Shown piece after piece: positions 27,919-36,977 of a stretch of 64,000 nt of DNA. Position numbers and translations under genes: made by a program. The DNA is from Pseudomonas baltica (lineage in GTDB: Bacteria; Pseudomonadota; Gammaproteobacteria; Pseudomonadales; Pseudomonadaceae). The notes beneath the pieces are model-generated. The model did no database searches. It saw only the letters and a list, made by a program, of their open reading frames with translations, and was not told the DNA's origin. Position 1 is the stretch's first letter. Every line of letters starts with the position of its first letter. The DNA lies in the NCBI RefSeq assembly GCF_014235765.1, contig NZ_JACMYH010000003.1, positions 124,001-188,000 on the forward strand. The letters run 5' to 3'.

Positions 27919-29742
27919 ATGTCCAATACGCCTGTTTCCAAGCGAATATTCGTTACCGACACCATCCTGCGCGACGCCCACCAGTCCTTGCTGGCAACGC
28001 GCATGCGCACCGAAGACATGCTGCCTATCTGCGACAAGCTCGACCGGGTGGGCTACTGGTCGCTGGAAGTATGGGGCGGCGCCACCTTCGATGCCTGCGT
28101 GCGCTTTCTCAAGGAAGACCCGTGGGAACGCCTGCGCAAGCTGCGCGAGGCGCTGCCGAACACGCGTCTGCAGATGCTCCTGCGCGGGCAGAACCTGCTC
28201 GGCTACCGGCATTACAGCGATGACGTGGTGCGGGCCTTCGTGGCCAAGGCGGCCGACAACGGTATCGACGTGTTTCGCATCTTCGATGCCATGAACGACG
28301 TGCGGAACCTGCGCGTGGCCATCGAGGCCGTGAAGGCAGCCGGCAAACACGCCCAGGGCACCATCGCCTATACCACCAGCCCGGTGCATACCGTGGCCGC
28401 GTTCGTGGCCCAGGCCAAACAGATGGAAGCCATGGGCTGCGACTCGGTAGCGATCAAGGACATGGCCGGCTTGCTGACACCTTATGCGACCGGCGAGCTG
28501 GTCAGGGCGTTGAAGGCCGAGCAGTCGCTGCCGGTGTTCATCCACAGCCACGACACGGCAGGCCTGGCCGCGATGTGCCAGCTCAAGGCCGTGGAAAATG
28601 GCGCCGATCACATCGACACCGCCATCTCGAGCTTCGCCTGGGGCACCAGCCATCCGGGCACCGAGTCGATGGTCGCGGCGCTCAAGGGCAGCGAATTCGA
28701 TACCGGCCTGAGCCTGGAACTGCTGCAGGAAATCGGCCTGTATTTCTACGCCGTGCGCAAGAAATACCACCAGTTCGAAAGCGAATTCACCGCGGTCGAT
28801 ACCCGCGTGCAGGTCAACCAGGTGCCGGGCGGGATGATTTCCAACCTGGCCAACCAGCTCAAGGAGCAGGGCGCGCTGAACCGCATGAACGAGGTGCTGG
28901 CCGAGATCCCCAAGGTGCGCGAAGACCTCGGCTTCCCGCCACTGGTCACGCCCACCTCGCAGATCGTCGGTACCCAGGCATTCTTCAACGTGTTGGCCGG
29001 CGAGCGCTACAAGACCATCACCAACGAAGTGAAGTTGTACCTGCAAGGCGGCTATGGCCAGGCGCCGGGCAAGGTCAACGAACAACTGCGGCGCCAGGCG
29101 ATCGGCAGCGAGGAGGTCATCGACGTACGTCCCGCCGACCTGCTCAAGCCGGAGATGGACAAGCTGCGCAAGGACATCGGCGAGCTGGCCCAGTCGGAGG
29201 AGGATGTACTGACGTTTGCGATGTTCCCCGACATCGGGCGCAAGTTCCTCGAAGAGCGTGCCGCCGGCACGCTGGTGCCCGAGGTGTTGCTGCCGATCCC
29301 CGAGGCCGGAGCGCAGGTTGCGCGCAGCGGTGAAGGGGTACCGACCGAATTCGTCATTGATGTGCACGGCGAGAGCTATCGAGTCGACATCACCGGTGTC
29401 GGGGTCAAGGCCGAAGGCAAGCGGCACTTCTACCTGTCCATCGACGGCATGCCTGAAGAGGTGGTGTTCGAGCCGTTGAACGAGTTCGTCGGCAGCGGTA
29501 TCGGCAAACGCAAGCAGGCCAGCGAACCCGGCCATGTCAGCACCGCCATGCCCGGCAATATCGTCGATGTGCTGGTCAAGCTGGGTGACTCGGTCAAGGC
29601 CGGCCAGGCGCTGTTGATCACCGAGGCGATGAAGATGGAAACCGAGGTCCAGGCCGGTGTGGCAGGCAAGGTCACGGCGATCCACGTGGCCAAGGGCGAC
29701 CGCGTGAACCCCGGCGAGATACTGATCGAGATCGAGGGCTGA
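27919..29742 (+). CDS. pycB: Pyruvate carboxylase subunit B (carboxyltransferase plus biotin carrier; OadA-like)
   Basis: A 607-residue protein that moves CO2 from biotin to pyruvate, giving oxaloacetate. The HMGL-like carboxyltransferase domain starts with VTDTILRDAHQSLLATRMRT (about 12-31), then a PYC/OADA region, and the C-terminal biotinyl domain carries the biotinylation motif EAMKMETEV with the target Lys (about 573). Sodium-pump subunits OadB/OadG are absent, which favours the soluble anaplerotic enzyme. A strong terminator follows. Confidence 0.95.
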   Translation: MSNTPVSKRIFVTDTILRDAHQSLLATRMRTEDMLPICDKLDRVGYWSLEVWGGATFDACVRFLKEDPWERLRKLREALPNTRLQMLLRGQNLLGYRHYSDDVVRAFVAKAADNGIDVFRIFDAMNDVRNLRVAIEAVKAAGKHAQGTIAYTTSPVHTVAAFVAQAKQMEAMGCDSVAIKDMAGLLTPYATGELVRALKAEQSLPVFIHSHDTAGLAAMCQLKAVENGADHIDTAISSFAWGTSHPGTESMVAALKGSEFDTGLSLELLQEIGLYFYAVRKKYHQFESEFTAVDTRVQVNQVPGGMISNLANQLKEQGALNRMNEVLAEIPKVREDLGFPPLVTPTSQIVGTQAFFNVLAGERYKTITNEVKLYLQGGYGQAPGKVNEQLRRQAIGSEEVIDVRPADLLKPEMDKLRKDIGELAQSEEDVLTFAMFPDIGRKFLEERAAGTLVPEVLLPIPEAGAQVARSGEGVPTEFVIDVHGESYRVDITGVGVKAEGKRHFYLSIDGMPEEVVFEPLNEFVGSGIGKRKQASEPGHVSTAMPGNIVDVLVKLGDSVKAGQALLITEAMKMETEVQAGVAGKVTAIHVAKGDRVNPGEILIEIEG

Positions 29743-29766
29743 TCTCAGGTTTCAAGGTTTTCCTCT

Positions 29767-29792
29767 GGGGGCCGGGTGGCCCCCTTTTTTTT
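29767..29792 (+). terminator. Intrinsic terminator of pycAB
   Basis: GGGGGCC, loop GGGT, GGCCCCC (29767-29784) followed by eight T (29785-29792). Confidence 0.93.
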
Positions 29793-29817
29793 GTCCACCC
29801 GGCAGCCGCGATACTGA

Positions 29818-32778
29818 TCAGAAGTGCATCTGCCACTGGCCGACCACAGCATGGTTGCGACTGTTGCTACCCAGCTCGCCGGTGTAACCGATGCCGACAC
29901 TCTGCCGCGCACTGACACCCAGGTCCAGGCCGGCTTCGACCATCAGGCTGTCGCGGTCCAGGGCGCTGCCTTCGACACTGAACGCATTGCCACCACTGGC
30001 AAACGCCTGCCGGGTGCTGTTGTCGACGTCTCCATAGGCATGACGCCAGCCCAGGCTGCCACGCGGGGTCAGGCTCATGCCGTTGTCCAGTTGGCTCAAG
30101 TGAGCCAGGCGCACGCCGAAGGTGCTGGTGAAGTTTTCCTGTGTCTGGGCGTCCACGGCGAGGGCGGCGGCTCCGCCTTTTTCGCGGTAGCCGTCGCGGC
30201 TGTAGCGCTGGTAGCCCAGGTTGGCGAACGGTTCGGCGCTGAGCCGGCCGCTGCCCAGGTCGTAGCCCAGTTCGGCGAAGGCTTGCTGGCTGTCGGCGTC
30301 GTAGTCGCCGCGCAAACGATCACTGAAGCCGGCGAAGTCGACACTGCGCTTGCTGTTGCCATCATGCTGGCTGTAGGCCGCACCCAGGCGCAGGGCCAGC
30401 GGACCGTTCTGGCGCAGGGCGTAGATGCCTGCGTGCCAGCTGTCGATTTTGCCGTCCACGCCGGATGCGTCCAGGTCGGTACGCGAATAACCGCCCAGCA
30501 GGCCCACGCGCCAGTCCGGGGTCAGTGCCCAGTCGGTGCCCAGCACGGCGCCCGAAGTCCGTTGTTCGAGGCCATCGCTGCCGTGTTCGCCATCGAGCTT
30601 GCCGTAGCTGCCCAGTGCCTGGACCCAGACACGGCCCTGTGCGTTGGGGTCGTTGAGGTTGCGGGCCTGGTCGGGTATGCCGCTGGCGGCCAGCACCGGC
30701 GTGTCTTGTGCGCCCAGGCCCACCAGCAGGCCGCTGCCGCTGCCCATCTGGCGCATGGCCGAGAGCATGCTGCTGCCGACCTGGGTGGTACCGGCCAGGG
30801 TTGCGGCAGCCAGGTTGGCGTTGCTGCTGCCAGCCAGTTGCTCGATGGCCGCCCCTGCGCTGGCGGTACTGGTGCCGAGCAGGGCGTTGTACAAGGTGCC
30901 GCTGCTTGCGGCAGCCAGGCTGCGGGCCGCATTGCCGCCATTGGTGGTGCTGGCGAAGTCGGCGAAGGCGATGTCGTTGCGGGTGTAGTCGAGGTCGACC
31001 GCGGTCGCGCCGTAGCTCAGGGTCGGGGTCAGAAAGGCGTAGTCGCTCGTCACCGTACCGAAGCGACCGTTCACGCTGCCCGCCTGCAGCACGGTGTAGC
31101 GGCTTTGCCAGGGGTATTCGCCACTGCTCGGGACAACGGCCAGGGTGGCGCCGTCGAGATTGGCCGCGCCTGCCACCTGCAGCGGCGCACTGCTGCCATC
31201 GGCGTTCACCCCATACGCCAGGGTTGCGCCGCGTGCCAGTGTCAGGTCGCCGTTGACCAAGGCAGTGCCCAGCTGGCTGTTGCTCGACAAGGTGCCGTTG
31301 ACGAGCAGGTTGCCCACTGCGCCACCGCCGGCGTAGACGCCGCCCGGGTCAACGCTGAGGTTGCCGGCAATACTGCCCTGGTTGATCAGCGTGGCGCCGT
31401 TGGCAATGCGACTGTCGGCGCTGAAGTCGCCGATGCTGGTGAGGGTCCAGGTGCCGCTCTGCACTTCCAGGGTTTCGAAGTGGCGGCTGTTGCCGAAACT
31501 GCCGCCGGCATTGCCCTCCAGGATCACACGATCGCGGCCGCTGCCGCCGTCGACCACACCGTTGAAGCGACCACCGCTAAGTACGGTCAAACGGTCATCG
31601 CCTGCGCCCATTTGCAGGGCCTGTCCATTGCTGCCGCCGATGGAGCCAGCGTTGATGACGGTGTCGGCGAAGGCGCCATTGAGCTGCACGCCGAAGCCGT
31701 TGAGCCCGCTGATGCTGCCATGGTTCTCCAGATAGGTGGCGCCATGGGCCGAGCCATTGCTGCCATCGTCGATCAGGATGGCATTGTCGGCGCCGCTGAT
31801 GGTGGCGCCTGCCGCATTGAAAATATAACCGCCGCCCATGGCGATGCCTTCGCTGGCATTGAGGGGATCGCCTGGCTTGGCACCGGATGCACCGGTGCCG
31901 CGAATGGTGCCGTAGTTCTCGATATGGCCGATGTAGTCGATGTCCACACCGTCGCCGTCACCCACGGCCTGCAGGCCGGACACATCGCCGGAGATCAGGC
32001 CGTGGTTGATGACCGTGCCGTTGCCGTCCGAACCGTAGCCCGAGCCATTGCGGCCGATCAGCGTGCCTTCGTTGTACAGCAGCACACCTTCGTCCGTGGT
32101 CAGGCCGTGGCGGCCGCCGCTGATCAAGCCATGGTTGTACACGGACACGCCAGTGGCCGCTGCCATGTCGATACCGTCGTACTTGTCGTCGAGGCTGAAG
32201 GTGTCGCCTGTGGATATCTCGCCGTGGTTGATAATCGTGGCATTGATGCCGGTTTTCATCGCGTCGTTCTTTTCGCTGCGGATCAACCCGCCGGCGCGGT
32301 TGTCGAGGGTGGTGGCAATGCCGGCGCTTTCCAGGGCTTCCAGATCGATAGCGCGCTTGTTCAGCGAGCGCAGCGTGCCACTGTTGTCGATGACGATGGC
32401 GCCACGACTGAAATCGTCCTTGATGCGAAAGGCATCGGACGAGCCTTGAATCAGCGCACCCGCGCGATTGATCAGGGTGTAGTTGCGCACTGCGCCGCTA
32501 CTGGAGCTGTCGATGGCTCGATCGGCAGTGGAGATCAGCCGGCCCGAGTTATCCACAACCACGCCAGTACCCGCTGCCGAACCCTTGAGCTTGATCGCCT
32601 CGGCACTGGCCGTGATGCTCCCAGCCTTGCTCACCGTCAGGCGATCGGTATCGCTCAGGCTTTGCGTCGCCTGAATGGCGGTATCGATCTGCAGGTCTTT
32701 GGCGAAGGCCGCCGACATCGGCGTGCCCGGGGCGAGCAGAGCGATGGCAAGGGCGAGGCGGTGCGGAGAGTACGGCAT
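29818..32778 (-). CDS. Type Va autotransporter with beta-helix passenger
   Basis: A 986-residue secreted surface protein. The signal peptide is residues 1-26 (ending SAAFA). The passenger (about 27-690) has many short repeats of the kind N-x-G-x-I/L (such as INHGEISTGDTF, YNHGLISGGRHG, INHGLISGD), expected of a right-handed beta-helix. The C-terminal beta-barrel (about 710-986) has GRVWVQALGSYGKLDG and ends VVGQWQMHF with the terminal Phe required for outer-membrane insertion. No protease or lipase motif was seen, so an adhesin-like role is likely. No partner genes are adjacent. Confidence 0.9.
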   Translation of the reverse strand: MPYSPHRLALAIALLAPGTPMSAAFAKDLQIDTAIQATQSLSDTDRLTVSKAGSITASAEAIKLKGSAAGTGVVVDNSGRLISTADRAIDSSSSGAVRNYTLINRAGALIQGSSDAFRIKDDFSRGAIVIDNSGTLRSLNKRAIDLEALESAGIATTLDNRAGGLIRSEKNDAMKTGINATIINHGEISTGDTFSLDDKYDGIDMAAATGVSVYNHGLISGGRHGLTTDEGVLLYNEGTLIGRNGSGYGSDGNGTVINHGLISGDVSGLQAVGDGDGVDIDYIGHIENYGTIRGTGASGAKPGDPLNASEGIAMGGGYIFNAAGATISGADNAILIDDGSNGSAHGATYLENHGSISGLNGFGVQLNGAFADTVINAGSIGGSNGQALQMGAGDDRLTVLSGGRFNGVVDGGSGRDRVILEGNAGGSFGNSRHFETLEVQSGTWTLTSIGDFSADSRIANGATLINQGSIAGNLSVDPGGVYAGGGAVGNLLVNGTLSSNSQLGTALVNGDLTLARGATLAYGVNADGSSAPLQVAGAANLDGATLAVVPSSGEYPWQSRYTVLQAGSVNGRFGTVTSDYAFLTPTLSYGATAVDLDYTRNDIAFADFASTTNGGNAARSLAAASSGTLYNALLGTSTASAGAAIEQLAGSSNANLAAATLAGTTQVGSSMLSAMRQMGSGSGLLVGLGAQDTPVLAASGIPDQARNLNDPNAQGRVWVQALGSYGKLDGEHGSDGLEQRTSGAVLGTDWALTPDWRVGLLGGYSRTDLDASGVDGKIDSWHAGIYALRQNGPLALRLGAAYSQHDGNSKRSVDFAGFSDRLRGDYDADSQQAFAELGYDLGSGRLSAEPFANLGYQRYSRDGYREKGGAAALAVDAQTQENFTSTFGVRLAHLSQLDNGMSLTPRGSLGWRHAYGDVDNSTRQAFASGGNAFSVEGSALDRDSLMVEAGLDLGVSARQSVGIGYTGELGSNSRNHAVVGQWQMHF

Positions 32779-32839
32779 GAGCGGACGACCTGATTGCAGT
32801 GAGGTCGTCCTGTATAGCCCCTGGTCTTTACAGAATTAT

Positions 32840-33523
32840 TTAAACGCCGACGCGAAACTGTTCCAAGGGTTTGCGCTGGCCGGAAGAAGGCTGGTTGTCT
32901 ACCGCCAGCCAGCCCTCGAACGCTGCCTCGATTGCCGGCCACTCGCTGTGGGTGATGGAAAAGTACGCCGTGTCACGGTTGCGACCCTTGACCACCATGT
33001 GCTGGCGGAACACACCTTCGAGGCTGAAACCGACGCGTTCGGCGGCGCGGCGCGAACGTTTGTTGGCGTTGTCGCACTTCCATTCGACCCGGCGATAGCC
33101 CTGACCGAATGCCAGCTTGAGCGCCAGGTAGATCGCCTCGGTGCCCTTGGGGGTGCGCTGCATGGAGGCGGCAAAGGCCACGTGGCCCACTTCCAGGCGT
33201 CCGTGCGCCGGCACGATGGACATCAGGCTGAGGATGCCCTCGGCTTTGCCGGTGTGCTGGTCGACCACGCAGAAGCCCAGCGGATCGTTGCTGATGGCAT
33301 AGCCGTCGAGCCAGATGTAGAACAGCTCCAGGTCGTTGAAGGGACCGTAGGGCAGGTAGTCCCACAGCTGCGCGTCGGACTGCGGCCCCTGCAGGGCTTC
33401 CCAGAGGTCTTCACCATGGCGCTTGGGATCGAGTTTCTCCAGGCGGATGAAGCGACCGTTCATGGTGGTCGCCACGGGTGCCTTGACGGGCTTCCAGTCG
33501 GATGCGGAGGCGGATGTGGGCAT
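32840..33523 (-). CDS. GNAT acetyltransferase, RimJ/RimL type
   Basis: A 227-residue N-acetyltransferase. FIRLEKLDPKRHGEDLWEA, GILSLMSIVPAHGRLEVGHV and WKCDNANKRSRRAAERVGFS (the acetyl-CoA binding end of the fold) are typical of RimL-like GNATs. The substrate is unknown. It lies 8 bp after a second, unrelated GNAT gene on the same strand, so the two are probably co-transcribed. Confidence 0.88.
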   Translation of the reverse strand: MPTSASASDWKPVKAPVATTMNGRFIRLEKLDPKRHGEDLWEALQGPQSDAQLWDYLPYGPFNDLELFYIWLDGYAISNDPLGFCVVDQHTGKAEGILSLMSIVPAHGRLEVGHVAFAASMQRTPKGTEAIYLALKLAFGQGYRRVEWKCDNANKRSRRAAERVGFSLEGVFRQHMVVKGRNRDTAYFSITHSEWPAIEAAFEGWLAVDNQPSSGQRKPLEQFRVGV

Positions 33524-33531
33524 GGCAGCTC

Positions 33532-33978
33532 CTAGAGTGGCTTGCGAAATTGGATGAAACCGGGCTGCTCGGCGATATTCCGGTACAGCCCGATGGCGGT
33601 GCTGTTGGTTTCATGGGTGAGCCAGTGGACCTTGGCGCAACCGGCGGTCTTGGCGGTTGCGTAGACGAACTCGATCAACCGGCGACCCACGCCCCCACCG
33701 CGTACCGAAGCATCCACCAGCAGATCCTGCAGGTAGCAGGAGTTTTCAATGGTCCAGCACGAGCGGTGATAGATGTAGTGAACCATGCCGATGGCCACGC
33801 CGTCGCGCCAGGCAAGCGCCGCGTGCATGGGTTCGGCGTCGTCGAGCATGCGTTGCCAGGTGACCTGGGTCACGGCTTCGGGGATCTCGGTCTGGTAGAA
33901 AAGCTGGTAGGCCCGCCAGAGGTTCAGCCAGGCAAGATGGTCGGCTGCGGTAACAGGACGAATGGCGAGGTCGGACAT
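33532..33978 (-). CDS. GNAT acetyltransferase
   Basis: A 148-residue GNAT protein. The acetyl-CoA site is in LQDLLVDASVRGGGVGRRLI (R-x-x-G-x-G/A). The C-terminal NSTAIGLYRNIAEQPGFIQF is typical of small-molecule or amino-acid acetyltransferases. ATG at 33978 follows CGGAGC by a suitable distance. It is the upstream partner of the RimL-like gene. Its promoter region contains the DnaA-box array. Confidence 0.88.
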   Translation of the reverse strand: MSDLAIRPVTAADHLAWLNLWRAYQLFYQTEIPEAVTQVTWQRMLDDAEPMHAALAWRDGVAIGMVHYIYHRSCWTIENSCYLQDLLVDASVRGGGVGRRLIEFVYATAKTAGCAKVHWLTHETNSTAIGLYRNIAEQPGFIQFRKPL

Positions 33979-34053
33979 GGTGGTGCTCCGGTGGGTCGTG
34001 ACGGTCATCTTGGCATCTTGTGCGAGCGAGTGCATCCAACAGCACTCGGAAGA

Positions 34054-34110
34054 TTATCCACACAAGTATCCACAGGGTTATACCCAAGGTTACACACAGG
34101 TTTATCCACA
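34054..34110 (+). other. Tandem array of five DnaA boxes with a 12-bp period
   Basis: Five 9-mers in the same orientation start at 34054, 34066, 34078, 34090 and 34102, exactly 12 bp apart: TTATCCACA, GTATCCACA, TTATACCCA, TTACACACA, TTATCCACA. The outer two are perfect high-affinity boxes and the inner three each differ from the consensus by one base. The array is intergenic, 76 bp upstream of a GNAT gene (-) and 234 bp upstream of the YeeE/YedE gene (+). The regular spacing would allow side-by-side DnaA binding. The rest of the 366-bp gap (33979-34344) shows a TATACT near 34305 that could be a -10 for the permease gene and nothing else recognisable. Confidence 0.8.
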
Positions 34111-34344
34111 GATCGCGCTAAGCGTCTGGTATTACATACAGTGAAATGGCTAGCTCAGCCTCGGTTGGACAGTTTCTGACCGGCGCGTCGAGGGAACGTT
34201 GCAAGAAGGTTGTTCACAAAATCCTGCGGGTGCCTGGCACCGATCACCTGCGGCCTGAAGTCGCTCTGGTCGCAGAGACGCATCAACACCTGGCTTTAGG
34301 TTTTATACTGCTGCGCTGTCTTGTCTCTCTATTCGGATGCTGCC

Positions 34345-35556
34345 ATGAGTTCGACTTTTTCTGTTGCCCCACGGCGTGCACTGGGTGCGCCGCTGGTGGC
34401 GATCTCTCTGCTGGTGCTCGGCGGGGTGTTTCTCGCCGCTGCGGTGGGTTCGCGCCAGGTGCTGTTGTGGGCGGTCGGTGCGGCCCTGGGTCTGACGCTT
34501 TATCACGCAGCGTTCGGCTTCACGTCTGCCTGGCGGGTTTTCATCAGTGATCGCCGAGGCGCAGGGCTGCGGGCGCAGATGGTCATGCTGGCGCTGGCGG
34601 TGCTGCTGTTCTTTCCGGTTCTGGGTGTAGGCAGCCTGTTCGGCCAGCCGGTGGTGGGGCTGGTCGCGCCCGCCGGTTTGTCGGTGGTGTTCGGTGCCTT
34701 CATTTTCGGCATCGGCATGCAGCTGGGTGGCGGTTGCGCGTCGGGGACGCTGTTCACCGTCGGTGGTGGCAACGCACGCATGCTGGTGACCCTGCTGTTC
34801 TTCATCTGTGGCTCACTGATCGCGACCCACCATGTGGACTGGTGGTTTGCCTTGCCATCGTTGCCGGCGATCTCGATCGTCAAGAGCCTGGGCGTGGTGC
34901 CGGCGCTGTTGCTGAGCTTGGGCGTGTTCGCGCTGATCGCGTGGGTGACGGTGGGCCTGGAACGGCGTCGGCATGGTGCGCTGGAAACACCCGACGTGCG
35001 GGCGACGCCTGGTTCGAACAGGTTCCTGCGCGGGCCGTGGCCCTTGGTGTGGGGAGCAGTCGCGCTGGCGCTGCTGAACTTCGCCACGTTGGCGCTGGCC
35101 GGGCGGCCTTGGGGCATCACTTCGGCGTTTGCGCTGTGGGGGGCGAAAGTGGCCAGTGGGTTGGGCGTGGACGTGGGCAGTTGGGCGTTCTGGCAAACCG
35201 CATCCAACGCCAAGGCGCTGGCTGCGCCGGTGTGGGAGGACATCACCAGCGTCATGGACATCGGTATCGTGCTGGGTGCACTGCTGGCGGCGGGGTTGGC
35301 CGGACATTTCGCGCCCAGCTTGAAGATCCCGCGCCGGTCACTGATCGCGGCCGTGATTGGCGGGTTGTTACTGGGCTATGGGTCGCGCCTGGCTTATGGC
35401 TGCAACATCGGTGCGTATTTCAGCGGCATTGCCTCTGGCAGCCTGCATGGCTGGCTGTGGCTGGTCGCCGCCTTCATCGGCAACAGCGTTGGCGTTCGCC
35501 TGCGTCCGTTGTTCTTTCCCAACGAAGCGCGCGTGGAACGCCTGACCGGCTGCTGA
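34345..35556 (+). CDS. YeeE/YedE family transporter (thiosulfate/sulfur compound uptake)
   Basis: A 403-residue polytopic inner-membrane protein. Conserved cysteine motifs are visible in GIGMQLGGGCASGTLFTVGGGN (core GGCASGTL, about 130) and in SRLAYGCNIGAYFSGIASG (about 355). These Cys residues line the path for thiosulfate in the YeeE/TsuA family. No TusA-like or rhodanese gene is adjacent, so the substrate could be another sulfur compound. ATG at 34345 gives the expected N-terminus; RBS is weak. Confidence 0.87.
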   Translation: MSSTFSVAPRRALGAPLVAISLLVLGGVFLAAAVGSRQVLLWAVGAALGLTLYHAAFGFTSAWRVFISDRRGAGLRAQMVMLALAVLLFFPVLGVGSLFGQPVVGLVAPAGLSVVFGAFIFGIGMQLGGGCASGTLFTVGGGNARMLVTLLFFICGSLIATHHVDWWFALPSLPAISIVKSLGVVPALLLSLGVFALIAWVTVGLERRRHGALETPDVRATPGSNRFLRGPWPLVWGAVALALLNFATLALAGRPWGITSAFALWGAKVASGLGVDVGSWAFWQTASNAKALAAPVWEDITSVMDIGIVLGALLAAGLAGHFAPSLKIPRRSLIAAVIGGLLLGYGSRLAYGCNIGAYFSGIASGSLHGWLWLVAAFIGNSVGVRLRPLFFPNEARVERLTGC

Positions 35557-35563
35557 GTGACAG

Positions 35564-35960
35564 TGACACCGCGGCGCCTGTTTCGCGGCCGCTGACCGCT
35601 CCTACGGGATCGTGCAAGCTTCGCAGGAGCGGCCCGTGGCCGCGAAGGGCGCGCCGCAGTCTGTCTGATGCACCGCAGCGCCTGTTTCGCGGCCGCTGAC
35701 CGCTCCTACGGGATCGTGCAAGCTTCGCAGGAGCGGCCCGTGGCCGCGAAGGGCGCGCCGCAGTCTGTCTGATGCACCGCAGCGCCTGTTTCGCGGCCGA
35801 TGACCGCTCCTACGGGATCGTGCAAGCTTCGTAGGAGCGGTCCGTGGCCGCGAAGGGCGCGCCGCAGTCTGTCTGATGCACCGCAGCGTCTGTTTCGCGG
35901 CCGCTGACCGCTCCTACGGATGTGCGCAACCCTTGGAGCAGCGCGAAGGGCGCGCCGCGG
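35564..35960. repeat. 104-bp tandem array of REP pairs
   Basis: The 409-bp gap between the YeeE/YedE and asparaginase genes holds no gene. It contains three full copies and a degenerate fourth copy of a 104-bp unit (TTTCGCGGCC anchors at 35581, 35685, 35789 and 35893). Each unit has two opposed REP palindromes: TTCGCGGCCGCTGACCGCTC and, inverted, GGAGCGGCCCGTGGCCGCGA, separated by GGGATCGTGCAAGCTTCG. Copies differ by only a few bases, except the shortened last one. Confidence 0.93.
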
Positions 35961-35966
35961 TTTCGA

Positions 35967-36965
35967 TCAGGCCAGTTCGCCGCACAGGTCGAGTTCTACC
36001 AGGCGGCGGACTTCTTCCACCGGCAAGCCTGCACCCAGCAATGCGTGCAGCTTGCCCAGTGCCGTCTCGCGGGTCATGCCGCCGCCGGAGAGCACGCCTG
36101 CATCGCGCAGGCGGCTACCGGCTTCATACACATCCAGTTCGACGCCGCCTTCCTGGCATTGCGTCAGCGCCACGACCACGATGCCCCGCGCCTGAGCTGC
36201 CCGCAGCGCGTCGAGGAACGCCGCGTTGTCGGACGGCCCGGTGCCGCTGCCGTAGCATTCGAGCAGCAAGGCCTGCACCCCGCTGTCCACGACCGCCTGC
36301 AACAGCGGCACACCGAGGCCGGGGTACAGCGGCAATACACCGATGCTGGCAGGCTGACGTGGCTGGCGATAATCCAGCGCCGCCGGCATCGGTGCGACCC
36401 TGGCGGCGCCACCCGTGCGCCGCAATGCGGCAAACGGATTGCGCCCCGAGCTGCGCACCTTGGCGCAGCGGGTCGGCGGCAGCAACGCACCGTGGAAATG
36501 CAGGTGCACACCCGGCTCCAGGCCCCGAGCGAGATCTGCCAGGGCGCCGTTGACGTTTTCCCAGGCATCGCTGCCGGGCACCCCGGCAGGCAGCATGGAA
36601 CCGGTGAACAGCACCGGTGCCTGGAGCCCCAGCAACTGGAAGCTCATGGCCGCCGCGCTGTACGCCAGCGTGTCGGTGCCATGCAGAATCAGTACGGCAT
36701 CGCAACCCTGCTCATCCACCGCTCGAACCACGGCTTCGCGCAGACGCTGCCAGTAGGCCGGCGTCATGTTGGCGCTGTCGATCAGCGGCAGCAGTTCCTC
36801 GAAGCTGAAGTGCGGCACCACCCGTTCAGGCTGGGCGGCGAGCTGTTCGCGCATGCGCGCCTCGAAGCCCGAAGCCGGAGCCAGGCCATTGGCACTGGCC
36901 TGCATGCCGATGGTGCCGCCGGTGTACAGCACCCGTACGTGACGGGCAGGGGATGCAATGCTCAT
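35967..36965 (-). CDS. Type I (cytoplasmic) asparaginase
   Basis: A 332-residue asparaginase/glutaminase-family enzyme that hydrolyses asparagine to aspartate and ammonia. The two catalytic threonine motifs are visible: YTGGTIGMQ (about 14-22) and LHGTDTLAYSA (about 94-104). The absence of a signal peptide points to the cytoplasm. GGAGG lies before the ATG at 36965. It is 12 bp downstream of the AGCS symporter gene, so both are likely one operon; aspA lies just upstream on the same strand. Confidence 0.92.
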   Translation of the reverse strand: MSIASPARHVRVLYTGGTIGMQASANGLAPASGFEARMREQLAAQPERVVPHFSFEELLPLIDSANMTPAYWQRLREAVVRAVDEQGCDAVLILHGTDTLAYSAAAMSFQLLGLQAPVLFTGSMLPAGVPGSDAWENVNGALADLARGLEPGVHLHFHGALLPPTRCAKVRSSGRNPFAALRRTGGAARVAPMPAALDYRQPRQPASIGVLPLYPGLGVPLLQAVVDSGVQALLLECYGSGTGPSDNAAFLDALRAAQARGIVVVALTQCQEGGVELDVYEAGSRLRDAGVLSGGGMTRETALGKLHALLGAGLPVEEVRRLVELDLCGELA

Positions 36966-36977
36966 GCAGAAGCCTCC

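Noticed and set aside
29824..32793. A 989-codon open frame on the plus strand opposite the autotransporter gene
   Set aside because: No recognisable domain; low-complexity product rich in Ala, Val and Gln; the minus-strand frame has a clear signal peptide, passenger and barrel. It is a GC-rich shadow frame.
34148..34176. Possible tRNA (GGCTAGCTCAGCC and TCGGTTGG resemble D-arm pieces)
   Set aside because: No acceptor stem, anticodon arm or T-loop (TTCGANNC) can be placed around it.
35564..35960. Possible CRISPR array because of regular repeats
   Set aside because: Repeat units are 104 bp, made of inverted palindromes with conserved linkers; there are no unique spacers and no cas genes.
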